64,000 nucleotides of DNA from Pelagibius sp048268885 (lineage in GTDB: Bacteria; Pseudomonadota; Alphaproteobacteria; Kiloniellales; Kiloniellaceae). This document shows, piece by piece, positions 17,119-25,296 of this stretch (position 1 is the stretch's first letter; every line of letters begins with the position of its first letter). The stretch covers positions 62,001 through 126,000 of the forward strand of contig JBLWUP010000005.1 of NCBI GenBank assembly GCA_048268885.1. The letters are read 5' to 3'. The notes under the pieces were generated by a model, which worked only from the letters and a program-made list of their open reading frames with translations, made no database searches and was not told the DNA's origin. The position numbers were made by a program, and so were the translations under genes.

Positions 17119-17786
17119 TGGCGCAGGATCACGAGCACGGGCACGACCATTCGCACGACCACGCGCAGGGTCATCAGCCGCATCCTTTCCAGCCGGACCT
17201 GGAGGAGACGCCGCTCACCCACTACCAGGTGATGACCCAGGCGGTCGGCGACCTGCTGGTCGACAAGGGTGTCTTCACCGCCGAGGAGCTGCGCGCCATG
17301 GTGGAGGCCATCGACGCCAAGAGCCCGGCGGCCGGCGCGCGCATGGTGGCGCGCGCCTGGACCGACGCGGCCTTCAAGGCGCGCATGCTGGAAGACGTGA
17401 ACAAGGCGGCGGAGGAGCTGGGCATCGACGCCGGCGGCATTCCGATCCGCGCGGTGGAGAACACCGAAGCGGTGCACAACGTCATCGTCTGCACGCTCTG
17501 CTCCTGCTATCCGCGCCTGCTCATCGGCCTGCCGCCGGACTGGTACAAGTCGCGCAGCTACCGCAGCCGCACGGTGCGCGAGCCGCGCCAGGTGCTGGCA
17601 GAGTTCGGCACGACCCTGCCCGACGACGTGGAAGTGCGCGTGCACGACTCCACCGCCGATCTGCGCTACATGGTGCTGCCGGCCCGACCGGCGGGCACCG
17701 AGGGCTGGGACGAGGACGCCCTGGCCGAGCTGGTCACCCGCGACTGCATGATCGGCGTGACCCTACCGAAGAGCCCCGACGCCTGA
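17118..17786 (+). CDS. Cobalt-type nitrile hydratase alpha / thiocyanate hydrolase gamma-like subunit
   Basis: 222 residues. The catalytic metal loop VCTLCSC (C125, C128, C130) carries Thr in the second position, the signature of the Co(III) rather than Fe(III) branch; the outer cysteines are normally oxidised to sulfinate and sulfenate. GLPPDWYKSRSYRSRTVREP and RPAGTEGWDEDALAELVTRD are family hallmarks. The residue pair after CSCYP is RL, where many nitrile hydratases have WP, so substrate preference may differ. The first 22 residues are very His-rich (HEHGHDHSHDHAQGHQPHP), suggesting metal buffering or cobalt delivery. Substrate (nitrile or thiocyanate) is undecided. No separate activator gene was seen. 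Confidence 0.88.
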   Translation: MAQDHEHGHDHSHDHAQGHQPHPFQPDLEETPLTHYQVMTQAVGDLLVDKGVFTAEELRAMVEAIDAKSPAAGARMVARAWTDAAFKARMLEDVNKAAEELGIDAGGIPIRAVENTEAVHNVIVCTLCSCYPRLLIGLPPDWYKSRSYRSRTVREPRQVLAEFGTTLPDDVEVRVHDSTADLRYMVLPARPAGTEGWDEDALAELVTRDCMIGVTLPKSPDA

Positions 17787-17792
17787 GCCATC

Positions 17793-18569
17793 ATGGCGTT
17801 CAAAGGACTTCTGCTGGATCTGGAAGGGGTGCTGCACCAGGGCGCCGCGCCGCTGCCCGGCGCCGCGGCGGCGCTGCAGGAACTGCAGGAAAGCGGCCTC
17901 GCCATCCGCTATCTCACCAACACCACGACGCGCCCGCGCCGCATCATCGCCGAACGCCTGCAGGCCATGGGCTTTCAGGTACGGCCCGACGAAGTCTTCT
18001 CGCCGCCCGCCGCCGCCGCGCGGCTGCTGGCCGGTCTGGGCGCCAAGCGCATCCATCTCGCCGCCGCGCCGGAACTGTCTGAAGACCTCGCGGATTTCGA
18101 GATCGTGGAGGACGATCCCGACGCCGTCGTCTTGGGCGACCTCTATAAGGATTTCACCTGGGACCGGCTCAACGGCCTGTTCCAGAGGGTCGCGGCGGGC
18201 GCGCCGCTCGTCGCCCTGCACAAGAACCGTGTGTCCCGGCGGGAGGAAGGGATTTCCCTCGATCTCGGTCCTTTCGTCGCCGCGCTGGAATACGCCGCCG
18301 AGGTGGAGGCCCATGTTGTCGGCAAGCCCTCGAAGGCCTTCTTCGATCTGGCGCTGGCCAGCCTCGGCCTGGAACCGGCTGAGGTGCTCATGGTCGGCGA
18401 CGACATCGAGGCCGACATCGGCGGCGCGCTGAACGCCGGCCTCGCCGCCGTGCAGGTGAAGACCGGCAAATACCGGCCGCAGGACGACGCCCACCCGACG
18501 ATCGAGCCAACGGCGCGGATCGGATCGATCGCTGACCTGGCGGCGTGGCTCGGCGCAGGCCGGGGATGA
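17793..18569 (+). CDS. HAD-IIA phosphatase, LHPP-like
   Basis: 258 residues of the HAD superfamily subclass IIA. Motif I is modified to LLLDLEGVLHQG (canonical DxDG; here DLEG, as in LHPP-type members). Motif II is YLTNTTTRPRR, motif III has GKPSKAFFDLAL, and motif IV is LMVGDDIEADIGGALNAGLAAV. LHPP relatives hydrolyse phosphohistidine, phospholysine or pyrophosphate. The start lies 6 bases after the nitrile hydratase-like alpha stop, so it is probably in the same operon, though no functional link is obvious. It ends 4 bases short of the converging GST gene. Confidence 0.88.
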   Translation: MAFKGLLLDLEGVLHQGAAPLPGAAAALQELQESGLAIRYLTNTTTRPRRIIAERLQAMGFQVRPDEVFSPPAAAARLLAGLGAKRIHLAAAPELSEDLADFEIVEDDPDAVVLGDLYKDFTWDRLNGLFQRVAAGAPLVALHKNRVSRREEGISLDLGPFVAALEYAAEVEAHVVGKPSKAFFDLALASLGLEPAEVLMVGDDIEADIGGALNAGLAAVQVKTGKYRPQDDAHPTIEPTARIGSIADLAAWLGAGRG

Positions 18570-18573
18570 CCGG

Positions 18574-19200
18574 TCAGCCCGCTTCTTGTGGCGCCAGGGC
18601 GTCGTCCAGTTCGGTGGCGCGGTGGTGGGCCGGGCGGTCGCCGACGCGGGCGTAGTATTCCGCCAAGCCCGGGCGCTTCTCGAGGGAGCCGAACTGAAGG
18701 CCCCAGCCGATGTGGGCGCCGAGATACAAATCGGCGGCGGAGAAGCGGTCGCCGGTGATGTAGCCCTCGGCCGGGACCAGTTTTTCCAAGGCGTCCATCA
18801 TGCGGGCGTAGGTGCCGTAGCCGGACATGCGCGTCTGGGGCTCTGCGTCAGGCTCGAAATCCATGGCGTGGTTGGTCGTCGCCTGCTCCAGCGGCCCGGC
18901 GACGAAGAAAAGGGCGCGGTAGTAGGCGCCGCGTTCGGCCGGCGGCGGCGCCAGCTCGGCTTCCGGAAAGGCGTCGGCCAGGTAGGCGCAGATGGCGGCG
19001 CATTCGCTGACCACCTGGTCGCCGTGGCGGATCACCGGCACCTTGCCCAGGGGATTCAGCGCCAGGTGCTCGGGCGTGCGCAGGGCCGGGCCGTAGTCGA
19101 GCACCTTGACGTCATAGGGGACGCCGACTTCCTCCAGCATCCAGCGTGCGATGCGGCCGCGGGACAGGGGATTGGTGTAGAGGATGATTTCCTGGCTCAT
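18574..19200 (-). CDS. Glutathione S-transferase
   Basis: 208 residues. The N-terminal thioredoxin-like domain (1-78) has LYTNPLSRGRIARWMLEE, with Ser or Thr in the position that activates glutathione, then NPLGKVPVIRHG with the cis-Pro and VSECAAICAYLAD, the glutathione gamma-glutamyl contact. The C-terminal helical domain contains GDRFSAADLYLGAHIGWG with the conserved Asp. It resembles bacterial beta/nu-type GSTs of unknown substrate. It is divergent from the SDR gene, with 203 bases between starts that contain paired direct repeats. Confidence 0.92.
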   Translation of the reverse strand: MSQEIILYTNPLSRGRIARWMLEEVGVPYDVKVLDYGPALRTPEHLALNPLGKVPVIRHGDQVVSECAAICAYLADAFPEAELAPPPAERGAYYRALFFVAGPLEQATTNHAMDFEPDAEPQTRMSGYGTYARMMDALEKLVPAEGYITGDRFSAADLYLGAHIGWGLQFGSLEKRPGLAEYYARVGDRPAHHRATELDDALAPQEAG

Positions 19201-19257
19201 CGGGGGACTCCGTGTTGCGGGGAACCGGAGACTAGCCCGTAAGCCGGCGGCAGGTCA

Positions 19258-19329
19258 TCCTGACAAGGCGGGGGCTCCTGACAAAGCGTGTCATGAAGCT
19301 GCGCAAACTCCGGATACAAGCTCCGGATA
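19258..19329. promoter_or_regulatory. Paired direct repeats in the GST/SDR divergent promoter region
   Basis: TCCTGACAAGGCG at 19258 recurs as TCCTGACAAAGCG at 19276, 18 bases apart. CTCCGGATA at 19309 recurs at 19321, 12 bases apart. Spacings near one or two helical turns in a divergent promoter gap are compatible with regulator sites, but no regulator is identified. Confidence 0.35.
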
Positions 19330-19403
19330 GAAACGCCTGCCTTGTTGCTGCTCTTTTCCCGCCGGCGGACGGATGGTCCGCGAAACATGGGCAGGAGCAA
19401 GTC

Positions 19404-20168
19404 ATGAAAGCATTGGAAGACAAGGTCGCCATCGTCACCGGCGCCAGTTCGGGGATCGGACGGGCGGCGGCGCTGCTGTTCGCCAAGGAAGGCGCGCAGG
19501 TGGTGGCTGGGGCAAGGCGCAAGCCGGAGCTCGATGCCCTGGTGGCGGAGATCGTCGCGGCGGGCGGCCGCGCGGTGGCCGTGGCCGGCGACGTGAAGGA
19601 GGCCGCCTATGCCGAAGCCCTGGTGGCGACGGCGAAAGAGCAGTTCGGCGGCCTCGACGTCGCTTTCAACAACGCCGGCACCCTGGGCGAGATGGGCTCG
19701 GTGGAAGAAGTCTCGCTGGACGGCTGGCGCGACACCCTGGACACCAACCTGACCAGCGCCTTCCTGGGAGCGAAGTACCAGATCCCGGCGTTGATCGCGC
19801 GCGGCGGCGGCTCGCTGATCTTCACCTCCACCTTCGTCGGCCATACCGCCGGCATGCCCGGCATGGCCGCCTACGCGGCAAGCAAGGCGGGACTGTTCGG
19901 GCTGACCCAGGTGCTGGCGGCGGAGTACGGGGCGCAGGGCGTTCGCGTGAACGCCATCCTGCCCGGTGGCACCGACACGCCCATGGGCCGCTCGGTGGCC
20001 AATACGCCGGAGATCCAGGCCTTCGTCGAGGGACTGCACGCCCTGAAGCGCACGGCGGCGCCGGAGGAGATCGCCCGTTCGGTGCTGTACCTGGCCTCGG
20101 AGGCGTCGAGCTTCATGACCGGCACCGCCATGCTGGTCGACGGCGGCGTCTCGATCTGCCGGGCCTAG
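19404..20168 (+). CDS. SDR family NAD(P)-dependent oxidoreductase
   Basis: 254 residues from ATG 19404 (GGAGCAAGTC upstream). Classical short-chain dehydrogenase features are present: cofactor loop TGASSGIGRA (13-22), NNAGTLG (about 87-93), active-site Ser in IFTSTFVG and the YAASKAG Tyr/Lys pair (about 153-159), then the PGGTDTPMG segment. The C-terminus is FMTGTAMLVDGGVS, the usual dimer/tetramer end. The residue after the first beta strand (GARRKPE) favours NADP. Substrate unknown. Its last 4 bases overlap the end of the converging desaturase gene. Confidence 0.92.
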   Translation: MKALEDKVAIVTGASSGIGRAAALLFAKEGAQVVAGARRKPELDALVAEIVAAGGRAVAVAGDVKEAAYAEALVATAKEQFGGLDVAFNNAGTLGEMGSVEEVSLDGWRDTLDTNLTSAFLGAKYQIPALIARGGGSLIFTSTFVGHTAGMPGMAAYAASKAGLFGLTQVLAAEYGAQGVRVNAILPGGTDTPMGRSVANTPEIQAFVEGLHALKRTAAPEEIARSVLYLASEASSFMTGTAMLVDGGVSICRA

Positions 20169-21226
20169 GTGGAAGCTTTGTTCCTTGCCCGCGCCTCGCG
20201 GAAGGAAATCAGGCGGCGCTGCGTCTCGTCCCACAGGGCGAGGCGTACGCAGCCGAGGCTCTGCCACAGGGTGACGCGGCTGGCCCCGCTCAGTTCCGGG
20301 TGGTCGCGCAGCACGCGTCCCAGCCGGTAGTAGGGGATGCGGCTGTTGAGGTGGTGGATGTGGTGGATGCCGATGTTGGCGGTGAACCAGCGCAGCACGC
20401 CCGGCAGGTCGTAGTGGGAGCTGCCGCGCAGCGCGGCCTCGCTGAGGCTCCACTCGCCTTCCTCGGCCCAGTAGGTTTCCTCGAACTGGTGCTGCACGTA
20501 GAACAGCCAGACACCGGCTGCCGCCGCGCAGAGCGTGATGGGCAGCTGCACCAGCAGGAAGGGGCCGGTGCCGACCAGCCAGATGAGGCCGGCGATGAGG
20601 GCGGCGGTGGCCAGGTTGGTGGCCATGGCGCTGATCCAGGCCCTGCGGCGGTCGCGGCCCTGTCCCAGGGGAAAGCGGTGGCGCAGCACGAAGAGGTAGA
20701 CCGGCCCGATGCCGAACATGACCAGCGGGTTGCGGTACAGGCGGTAGCGCAGGCGCCCCCAGGCGCTCAGCGCCCGGTATTCCTCGACCGTCAGGGTCTC
20801 GATGTCGCCGATGCCGCGGCGGTCCAGGTTGCCGGCGCCGGCATGGTGGATGGCGTGGGCGCGCCGCCAGGCGTCGTAGGGCGTCAGCGTCAGCACGCTG
20901 ATCGCCCGTCCGACCCAGTCGTTGGCGAGGCGGTGGCGGAAAAAGGCGCCGTGGCCGCAGTCGTGCTGGATCATGAAGAGGCGCACCAGCAGGCCGGCGG
21001 CGATCATCGACGGCAGCAGCGAGAGCTGCCAGTAGCCGAGGTAAATGGCGCTCCAGGCCGTAATCCAGAGTCCCGCAAAGGGCAGGAAGGTCACCGCGAT
21101 CTCGAAGATGCTGCGGCCGTGGCTCGGCTCACGGTAGGGCGCCAGGGCCCTGGTCAACTGCCGGGTTCCCTGCCGCGCATTTTTGGCGGCGGCGTTCGGG
21201 GCGGCTTGCTTGAGTTCCAGGTTCAA
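20165..21226 (-). CDS. Membrane fatty acid desaturase
   Basis: About 353 residues if begun at TTG 21226; the frame stays open to 21313 and the start is uncertain. All three di-iron histidine boxes are present: QHDCGHGAFF, HAIHHAGAGN and IGIHHIHHLNS. Hydrophobic pairs flank them (FLPFAGLWITAWSAIYLGYW; ATAALIAGLIWLVGTGPFLL), and there is an additional His in FYVQHQFEETYW, as in omega-6/delta-12-type acyl-lipid desaturases. The enzyme introduces double bases into membrane acyl chains with O2. A cold-shock gene lies upstream on the same strand with about 280 bases between, so joint induction by cold is possible but not shown. Confidence 0.88.
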   Translation of the reverse strand: MNLELKQAAPNAAAKNARQGTRQLTRALAPYREPSHGRSIFEIAVTFLPFAGLWITAWSAIYLGYWQLSLLPSMIAAGLLVRLFMIQHDCGHGAFFRHRLANDWVGRAISVLTLTPYDAWRRAHAIHHAGAGNLDRRGIGDIETLTVEEYRALSAWGRLRYRLYRNPLVMFGIGPVYLFVLRHRFPLGQGRDRRRAWISAMATNLATAALIAGLIWLVGTGPFLLVQLPITLCAAAAGVWLFYVQHQFEETYWAEEGEWSLSEAALRGSSHYDLPGVLRWFTANIGIHHIHHLNSRIPYYRLGRVLRDHPELSGASRVTLWQSLGCVRLALWDETQRRLISFREARARNKAST

Positions 21227-21431
21227 ATCTCTGTCTTCGGCCAAGTCATTGATCGGAAAAGCGCTGATCGGCAGGAAGTTGATTGGCGCTCTTCGCCGTC
21301 GCGCTTTGCGCAAGTGCCGCGCGCCGATGACGGAGAGCTTCGGCCATCAAGGTGAAAATACCGATAAGCCGCGCCCGATCCCCCAACCCGCGCCAAGTCC
21401 CCGCAGCGGTGATCTGCGGGCATCAAGCGGC

Positions 21432-21472
21432 GGAAAGCAAAGGAGCCGCCCCTGTCTCCAGGTGGCGGCTCC
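21432..21472 (-). terminator. Intrinsic terminator of the cold-shock gene
   Basis: On the minus strand, GGAGCCGCC and GGCGGCTCC pair in a 9-bp stem around a 13-base loop and are followed by TTTGCTTTCC. It lies about 40 bases past the stop of the cold-shock gene. Confidence 0.75.
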
Positions 21473-21510
21473 CATGCGGGGCTGCGGCCCTTGCGGGCCG
21501 CGCCCTCGCG

Positions 21511-21726
21511 TTACTCGGCCTCGATCGAGCTGACGGCGGTCTTGCCGCTGCGCTGATCGATTTCGGTATCGAACTTCACCTTCTGGCCTTCACGCAGGCT
21601 GTGGATGCCGGCGCGCTCCAGGGCGGTGGCGTGGACGAAAACGTCCTTCTGGCCGTCTTCCGGCTGGATGAAGCCGTAGCCACGCTGGTCGTTGTAGAAC
21701 TTCACGGTGCCCGTAATCATGGTCAT
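21511..21726 (-). CDS. Cold-shock domain protein (CspA family)
   Basis: 71 residues, a single OB-fold cold-shock domain. RNP1-like YGFIQPEDG and RNP2-like DVFVHATAL are both present, with the N-terminal TGTVKFYNDQRG strand. The protein binds single-stranded nucleic acid and melts RNA structure. The first ATG is preceded by AAAGGTAA at good spacing; a second ATG lies two codons inside. The long upstream gap (21727-22047) could hold a structured 5' leader, as is common for csp genes. An intrinsic terminator follows. Confidence 0.94.
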   Translation of the reverse strand: MTMITGTVKFYNDQRGYGFIQPEDGQKDVFVHATALERAGIHSLREGQKVKFDTEIDQRSGKTAVSSIEAE

Positions 21727-22047
21727 TTACCTTTCACAGAACGGGTTGCACGTGGGCCCGGCGCACGAGATTTCGTCGCCGTAGTCCCGGTTCGTCGATT
21801 TTGGAGAGATAGTCTGAAACGTGCGCGCCCGTCTGTGACGTAGCGAAGCGGCCCAGTCAGTCGGCCAATATCGTCAGGGGATACATAGGACGTTTCCGGC
21901 CAGCTTGCAAGATGATCTCTGCAAGGCCTTGCCGGACCTGACGTATTCGGCCTGCCTAAGGGGCCGCGATCGGCCTAGAATGGGCGGCTTTGCTACCGGA
22001 CCCGCCCCCTGAGAGGCTGGACCCGCCCCCTGAGAGGACCGCCGCGC
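21727..22047. other. Divergent intergenic region between cold-shock gene and membrane protein gene
   Basis: 321 bases without a gene. It probably holds the promoter and 5' leader of the cold-shock gene on the minus strand and the promoter of the membrane protein gene on the plus strand. Visible structure: an inverted repeat CTTGCA/TGCAAG around 21902-21923, and a 21-bp tandem duplication near the plus-strand start. No known riboregulator is recognised. Confidence 0.5.
21998..22037. repeat. 21-bp tandem duplication upstream of membrane protein gene
   Basis: GGACCCGCCCCCTGAGAGG occurs twice with a 21-base period, ending 10 bases before the ATG of the membrane protein gene. The repeat places two copies of a GAGAGG Shine-Dalgarno-like run upstream of that start. 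Confidence 0.8.
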
Positions 22048-22677
22048 ATGCCCATGGAAAGTGAAATCGACGATCTGGTCCGCCGTCTGGTGAGCCTGGA
22101 GGATGAGCTGGAGCGTAAGCTGGAGGCCCAGCGCAGCAGGTTCCGCTACCGCATCGAGCAGGAAAAGGCGGTCTTCGAGGAAGGCGTGCTGCGCCAGCAC
22201 CGCAAGATCCGCATCGGCATCCTGACCTTTCTCCGCCGGTCGCCGCTGGCGGCCCTGGTCGTGGCGCCGGCGGTCTACGGCCTCATCGTGCCGCTGGTGA
22301 TGCTGGACGTCAGCGTGACCGTCTTTGTCTGGGTCTGCTTTCCCGCCTGGCGCATGGAGCGGGTCCGGCGCGCCGACTACGTCATCGTCGACCGCCACCG
22401 CCTGGCCTACCTGAACGGCATCGAGAAGCTGAACTGCGCCTACTGCGGCTACGCCAACGGGGTCATCGCCTATGCCCGCGAGGCGGCCAGCCGCTCCGAG
22501 CAGTACTGGTGTCCGATCAAGCACGCCCTGCGGGTGCGCTCGCCGCACCCGCGCTACCGCGGTTTCATCGACTACGGCGACGGGCAGGGCTTCCGCACGC
22601 GGCTCGACGAGCTGCGCGCCGGCGTGCGCCGGGGGCAGCGCGCGGCGGCCGGCAGGCCCGGCGGCGGGGAGAGCTGA
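22048..22677 (+). CDS. Conserved hypothetical membrane protein with CxxC motif
   Basis: 209 residues. An N-terminal coiled coil (about 1-50: LVSLEDELERKLEAQRSRF) precedes two hydrophobic helices (PLAALVVAPAVYGLIVPLVM and LDVSVTVFVWVCFPAW, about 67-107). A cytosolic part then has RRADYVIVDRHRLAYLNGIE and KLNCAYCGYANG with a CxxC pair (about 133-136), and later WCPIKHALR with a third Cys. The Cys/His set could bind metal or a cofactor. I recognise the type as a widespread hypothetical of unknown function. The tail is low-complexity Arg/Gly/Ala. Confidence 0.72.
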   Translation: MPMESEIDDLVRRLVSLEDELERKLEAQRSRFRYRIEQEKAVFEEGVLRQHRKIRIGILTFLRRSPLAALVVAPAVYGLIVPLVMLDVSVTVFVWVCFPAWRMERVRRADYVIVDRHRLAYLNGIEKLNCAYCGYANGVIAYAREAASRSEQYWCPIKHALRVRSPHPRYRGFIDYGDGQGFRTRLDELRAGVRRGQRAAAGRPGGGES

Positions 22678-22810
22678 AGACCGCGGCGCCGGGCGCCACG
22701 CCTCTACTCCTCCGGCGGTACCCCCTTTCTGTCCCTGCCGTGCCGCGGGCAAGGCTGGTAAGCTCGCCCGGCGCGGCTTTGCGCGATCAAAGAAGCAGGG
22801 GAGGACTGTC

Positions 22811-23872
22811 ATGCCGGTGAATATCTACTTTGCGACCAACCGCACGGTCACGGGCGGGGCGAACCCGGAGATCGGCGAAGATTTTCACCCCAACCTGGAT
22901 GAACTGCGCTTCGGCAAGGTGGCCTTCTCGGGGAAGGACCTTTTCAAGAAGGACCTCGACAGCTTCATCGACCGGGGGAAGATTACCCTGGCGCCGGAAC
23001 GCCTGGACAAGGAAGACGCCGACAAGTCGAAGCTGGGCAGCAAGGCGATCTTCGACGAGGTGCGCGCCGATATGCTGAAGAAGGGCGACGCCCTGATCTT
23101 CGTGCACGGCTACGACCATACCTTCCGCGAGGCTGCGGGCCGGGCGGTGCAGCTGCAGCAATGGCTGGCCGCCGGCGGCCAGGACATGACCCTGCTGCTC
23201 TTCACCTGGCCCTCGGCCGGGGCCGGGGTCGGGCGGCGCACCTATCACGACGACCGCAAGCGTGCCGAGGCCGCCGGCCCGGCCCTGGGGCGGGCGATCC
23301 TCAAGGCCACCGACTTCATCCGCAACACGCCGCGCAACGAGCGCTGCGACGGGCGCATCCACCTGCTGTGCCATTCCATGGGCAACTGGGCGCTGCGCGG
23401 CGCCGTGCAGGCCATGCGCACCTTCGTCGGCAACAACATCCCGCCGCTGTTCGACGAGGTCATCCTGGCCGCCGCCGACGAGGACGACGACACCCTGCAG
23501 GCGACTCACAAGGTCGCGCCCCTGCTGCGCGGCTGCCGGCGCCTCACGGTCTACTACAACCACCAGGACCTGGCGCTGAAGGCCAGCGACTACGCCATGG
23601 GCAACCCCGACCGCCTGGGGCGCAGCGGCCCGCGCGGTGAGCCCGGCCTGTCGGACAAGGTCTCGGTGATCAACGTGGCGCCGAAGGTCACCTGGGAGGC
23701 CAGGGGCGCCAGCGCCTGGGCCGCCGACCCCACGGGCCACCAGTACTTCCGCAACAACGCCAGGGTGCGCCAGGACATCGTCCAGGTGCTGCAGGGCAAG
23801 CTGGACGAGGATTTCATCCGCGCCAAGGAGCGCCGCAAGAACGACTTCGGCGACTACCTGCGCCTGGAATAG
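22811..23872 (+). CDS. Alpha/beta hydrolase (DUF900-like)
   Basis: 353 residues from ATG 22811 (GGGGAGGACTGTC upstream). The N-terminus MPVNIYFATNR is typical of the DUF900 group (YFATNR). The oxyanion region is ALIFVHGYDHTF (about 94-105), and the nucleophile elbow is LLCHSMGNWALRG (about 190-202, Ser in HSMGN). Asp/Glu-rich AAADEDDDTLQ and a late His in TGHQYFRNN would complete the triad. There is no signal peptide, so it is probably cytosolic. Substrate unknown. A strong intrinsic terminator follows 5 bases after the stop. Confidence 0.85.
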   Translation: MPVNIYFATNRTVTGGANPEIGEDFHPNLDELRFGKVAFSGKDLFKKDLDSFIDRGKITLAPERLDKEDADKSKLGSKAIFDEVRADMLKKGDALIFVHGYDHTFREAAGRAVQLQQWLAAGGQDMTLLLFTWPSAGAGVGRRTYHDDRKRAEAAGPALGRAILKATDFIRNTPRNERCDGRIHLLCHSMGNWALRGAVQAMRTFVGNNIPPLFDEVILAAADEDDDTLQATHKVAPLLRGCRRLTVYYNHQDLALKASDYAMGNPDRLGRSGPRGEPGLSDKVSVINVAPKVTWEARGASAWAADPTGHQYFRNNARVRQDIVQVLQGKLDEDFIRAKERRKNDFGDYLRLE

Positions 23873-23877
23873 GGGCC

Positions 23878-23901
23878 AAGGGGCCTTTCCCGGCCCCTTT
23901 T
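23878..23901 (+). terminator. Intrinsic terminator after alpha/beta hydrolase gene
   Basis: Perfect 8-bp stem AAGGGGCC/GGCCCCTT around TTTCCC, followed by TT and a pyrimidine-rich run. Confidence 0.88.
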
Positions 23902-24031
23902 GCCCTCTCCAAGGGCTATTCTCCAGCCGAAACGAGTGGATTTGCTTGCAGAGTCGTGACACTCGGGTTACGCCAATTGCAGGCTGCGGAGGGGAATCCG
24001 CGCCCTGGGGAAGCTTATTTCGGATAGGACC

Positions 24032-25261
24032 ATGAGACTCTGGCCGCGCATGAGGCTGCAGATCGGCTGGCGGGACCTGGCGTCCGGCGCCATCGCCTGC
24101 GCCGCGCCGGGCAGGCGGGCGGACCTGGTCGCCCGCGCCGAGGCCTTCTGGCCGGGGGAGAAGACCCTGTTGTGCTTCTCCGTGCGCAGCGGCTTCGACC
24201 TGCTGCTGCAGGCCCTGGAACTCGACCCCGGGGACGAGGTCATCTTTTCGGCCATGAACATCAACGGCATGGTCAACATCGTGCGCCGCGAGGGCTATCA
24301 GCCGGTGCCGATCGACTTCGACATCGACAGCATGACCCCGACGGCCGAGGCCCTGAAGCGGGCGATCACGCCGCGCTCCAAAGTGTTGATCGTCGCCCAT
24401 CTCTTCGGCTGCCGGCTGCAGTTCGACCACCTGATCGAGGCCGCTCACGAGGCCGGGCTGATCGTGGTGGAGGACTGCGCCCAGGTCTTCAACGGCCTCG
24501 ACTACCCCGGCAATCCCAAGGCCGACCTCACCATGTATTCCTTCGGGCCGCTGAAGAACGCCACGGCGCTGGGCGGCGCCCTGGTCAACGTGCGCAAGCC
24601 GGGCCTGCTGGAAAAGATGCGCGCCATCCAGGCGGACTACCCGATCCAGCCGACCAAGCGGCAGGCCAAGCGCGTGCTGCAGTTTGCCGGCCTGAAGCTG
24701 CTCTCCCTGCCGCTGGTTTTCGGCCTGCTGCAGCGTTTCTATGCCGTGCAAGGCAAGGACTTCGAGGACCAGGTGTCGGAGCGGGTACGCAACGTCGCCA
24801 AATACAAGAAGGCGAAGAGCCTGCGCATCCGGCCCTCGGCGGCCCTGACCGCGCTGCTGTGCCGCCGCCTGGCGCGCTTCGATCTGCAGGTGCTGCAGCG
24901 CCGCGCGGCCAAGGGCCGGCGGCTGCGCGACCTGCTGGCCGGCTGCCTGACGCTGCCGGGGCAGGGCAACGCCCACCACGACTACTGGGCTTTCCCGACC
25001 ATGATCGAGGAGCCGCTGCCCTTTATCGCCGAAATGCGCCGCAACGGTTTCGACGCGGCGAACCTGCCGCGCAACCAGGCGGTCGCCGCGCCGGACGACC
25101 GGCCGGAGCTGGAACCGCGGGTCGCCGCCGAGCTGCTGGCCAAGCTGGTCATTCTGCCCTGCTACGACGGCATGCCGGACGACGAGCTGCAGCGCATGGC
25201 GCGGCTGGTCCGCAAGCTGGCGGTGCAGCCTACGGCGGTCGCCGCCCGGGCGGCGGAATAG
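24032..25261 (+). CDS. DegT/DnrJ/EryC1/StrS-family aminotransferase-like protein
   Basis: 409 residues of the fold-type I PLP DegT family. CFSVRSGFDLLLQALELDPGD (about 48-69) is the N-terminal cofactor contact, LIVVEDCAQVFNG (about 149-161) carries the Asp that pairs with the PLP ring nitrogen, and MYSFGPLKNATALGGAL (about 173-189) contains the Schiff-base Lys. The family transaminates keto sugars used in surface glycans and antibiotics; the middle third here is long and basic. It is followed after 35 bases by an Asp/Asn beta-hydroxylase-type gene, suggesting a joint role in envelope or secondary metabolite modification. Substrate not predictable. Confidence 0.85.
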   Translation: MRLWPRMRLQIGWRDLASGAIACAAPGRRADLVARAEAFWPGEKTLLCFSVRSGFDLLLQALELDPGDEVIFSAMNINGMVNIVRREGYQPVPIDFDIDSMTPTAEALKRAITPRSKVLIVAHLFGCRLQFDHLIEAAHEAGLIVVEDCAQVFNGLDYPGNPKADLTMYSFGPLKNATALGGALVNVRKPGLLEKMRAIQADYPIQPTKRQAKRVLQFAGLKLLSLPLVFGLLQRFYAVQGKDFEDQVSERVRNVAKYKKAKSLRIRPSAALTALLCRRLARFDLQVLQRRAAKGRRLRDLLAGCLTLPGQGNAHHDYWAFPTMIEEPLPFIAEMRRNGFDAANLPRNQAVAAPDDRPELEPRVAAELLAKLVILPCYDGMPDDELQRMARLVRKLAVQPTAVAARAAE

Positions 25262-25262
25262 C

Positions 25263-25284
25263 GGCCGGAGAGGGGCCGGAGAGG
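25263..25284 (+). repeat. 11-bp tandem duplication
   Basis: GGCCGGAGAGG occurs twice in perfect tandem, just after the DegT-family stop and upstream of the next gene's GAGGGGGAG ribosome binding site. Confidence 0.85.
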
Positions 25285-25296
25285 GGGAGTGACGCG

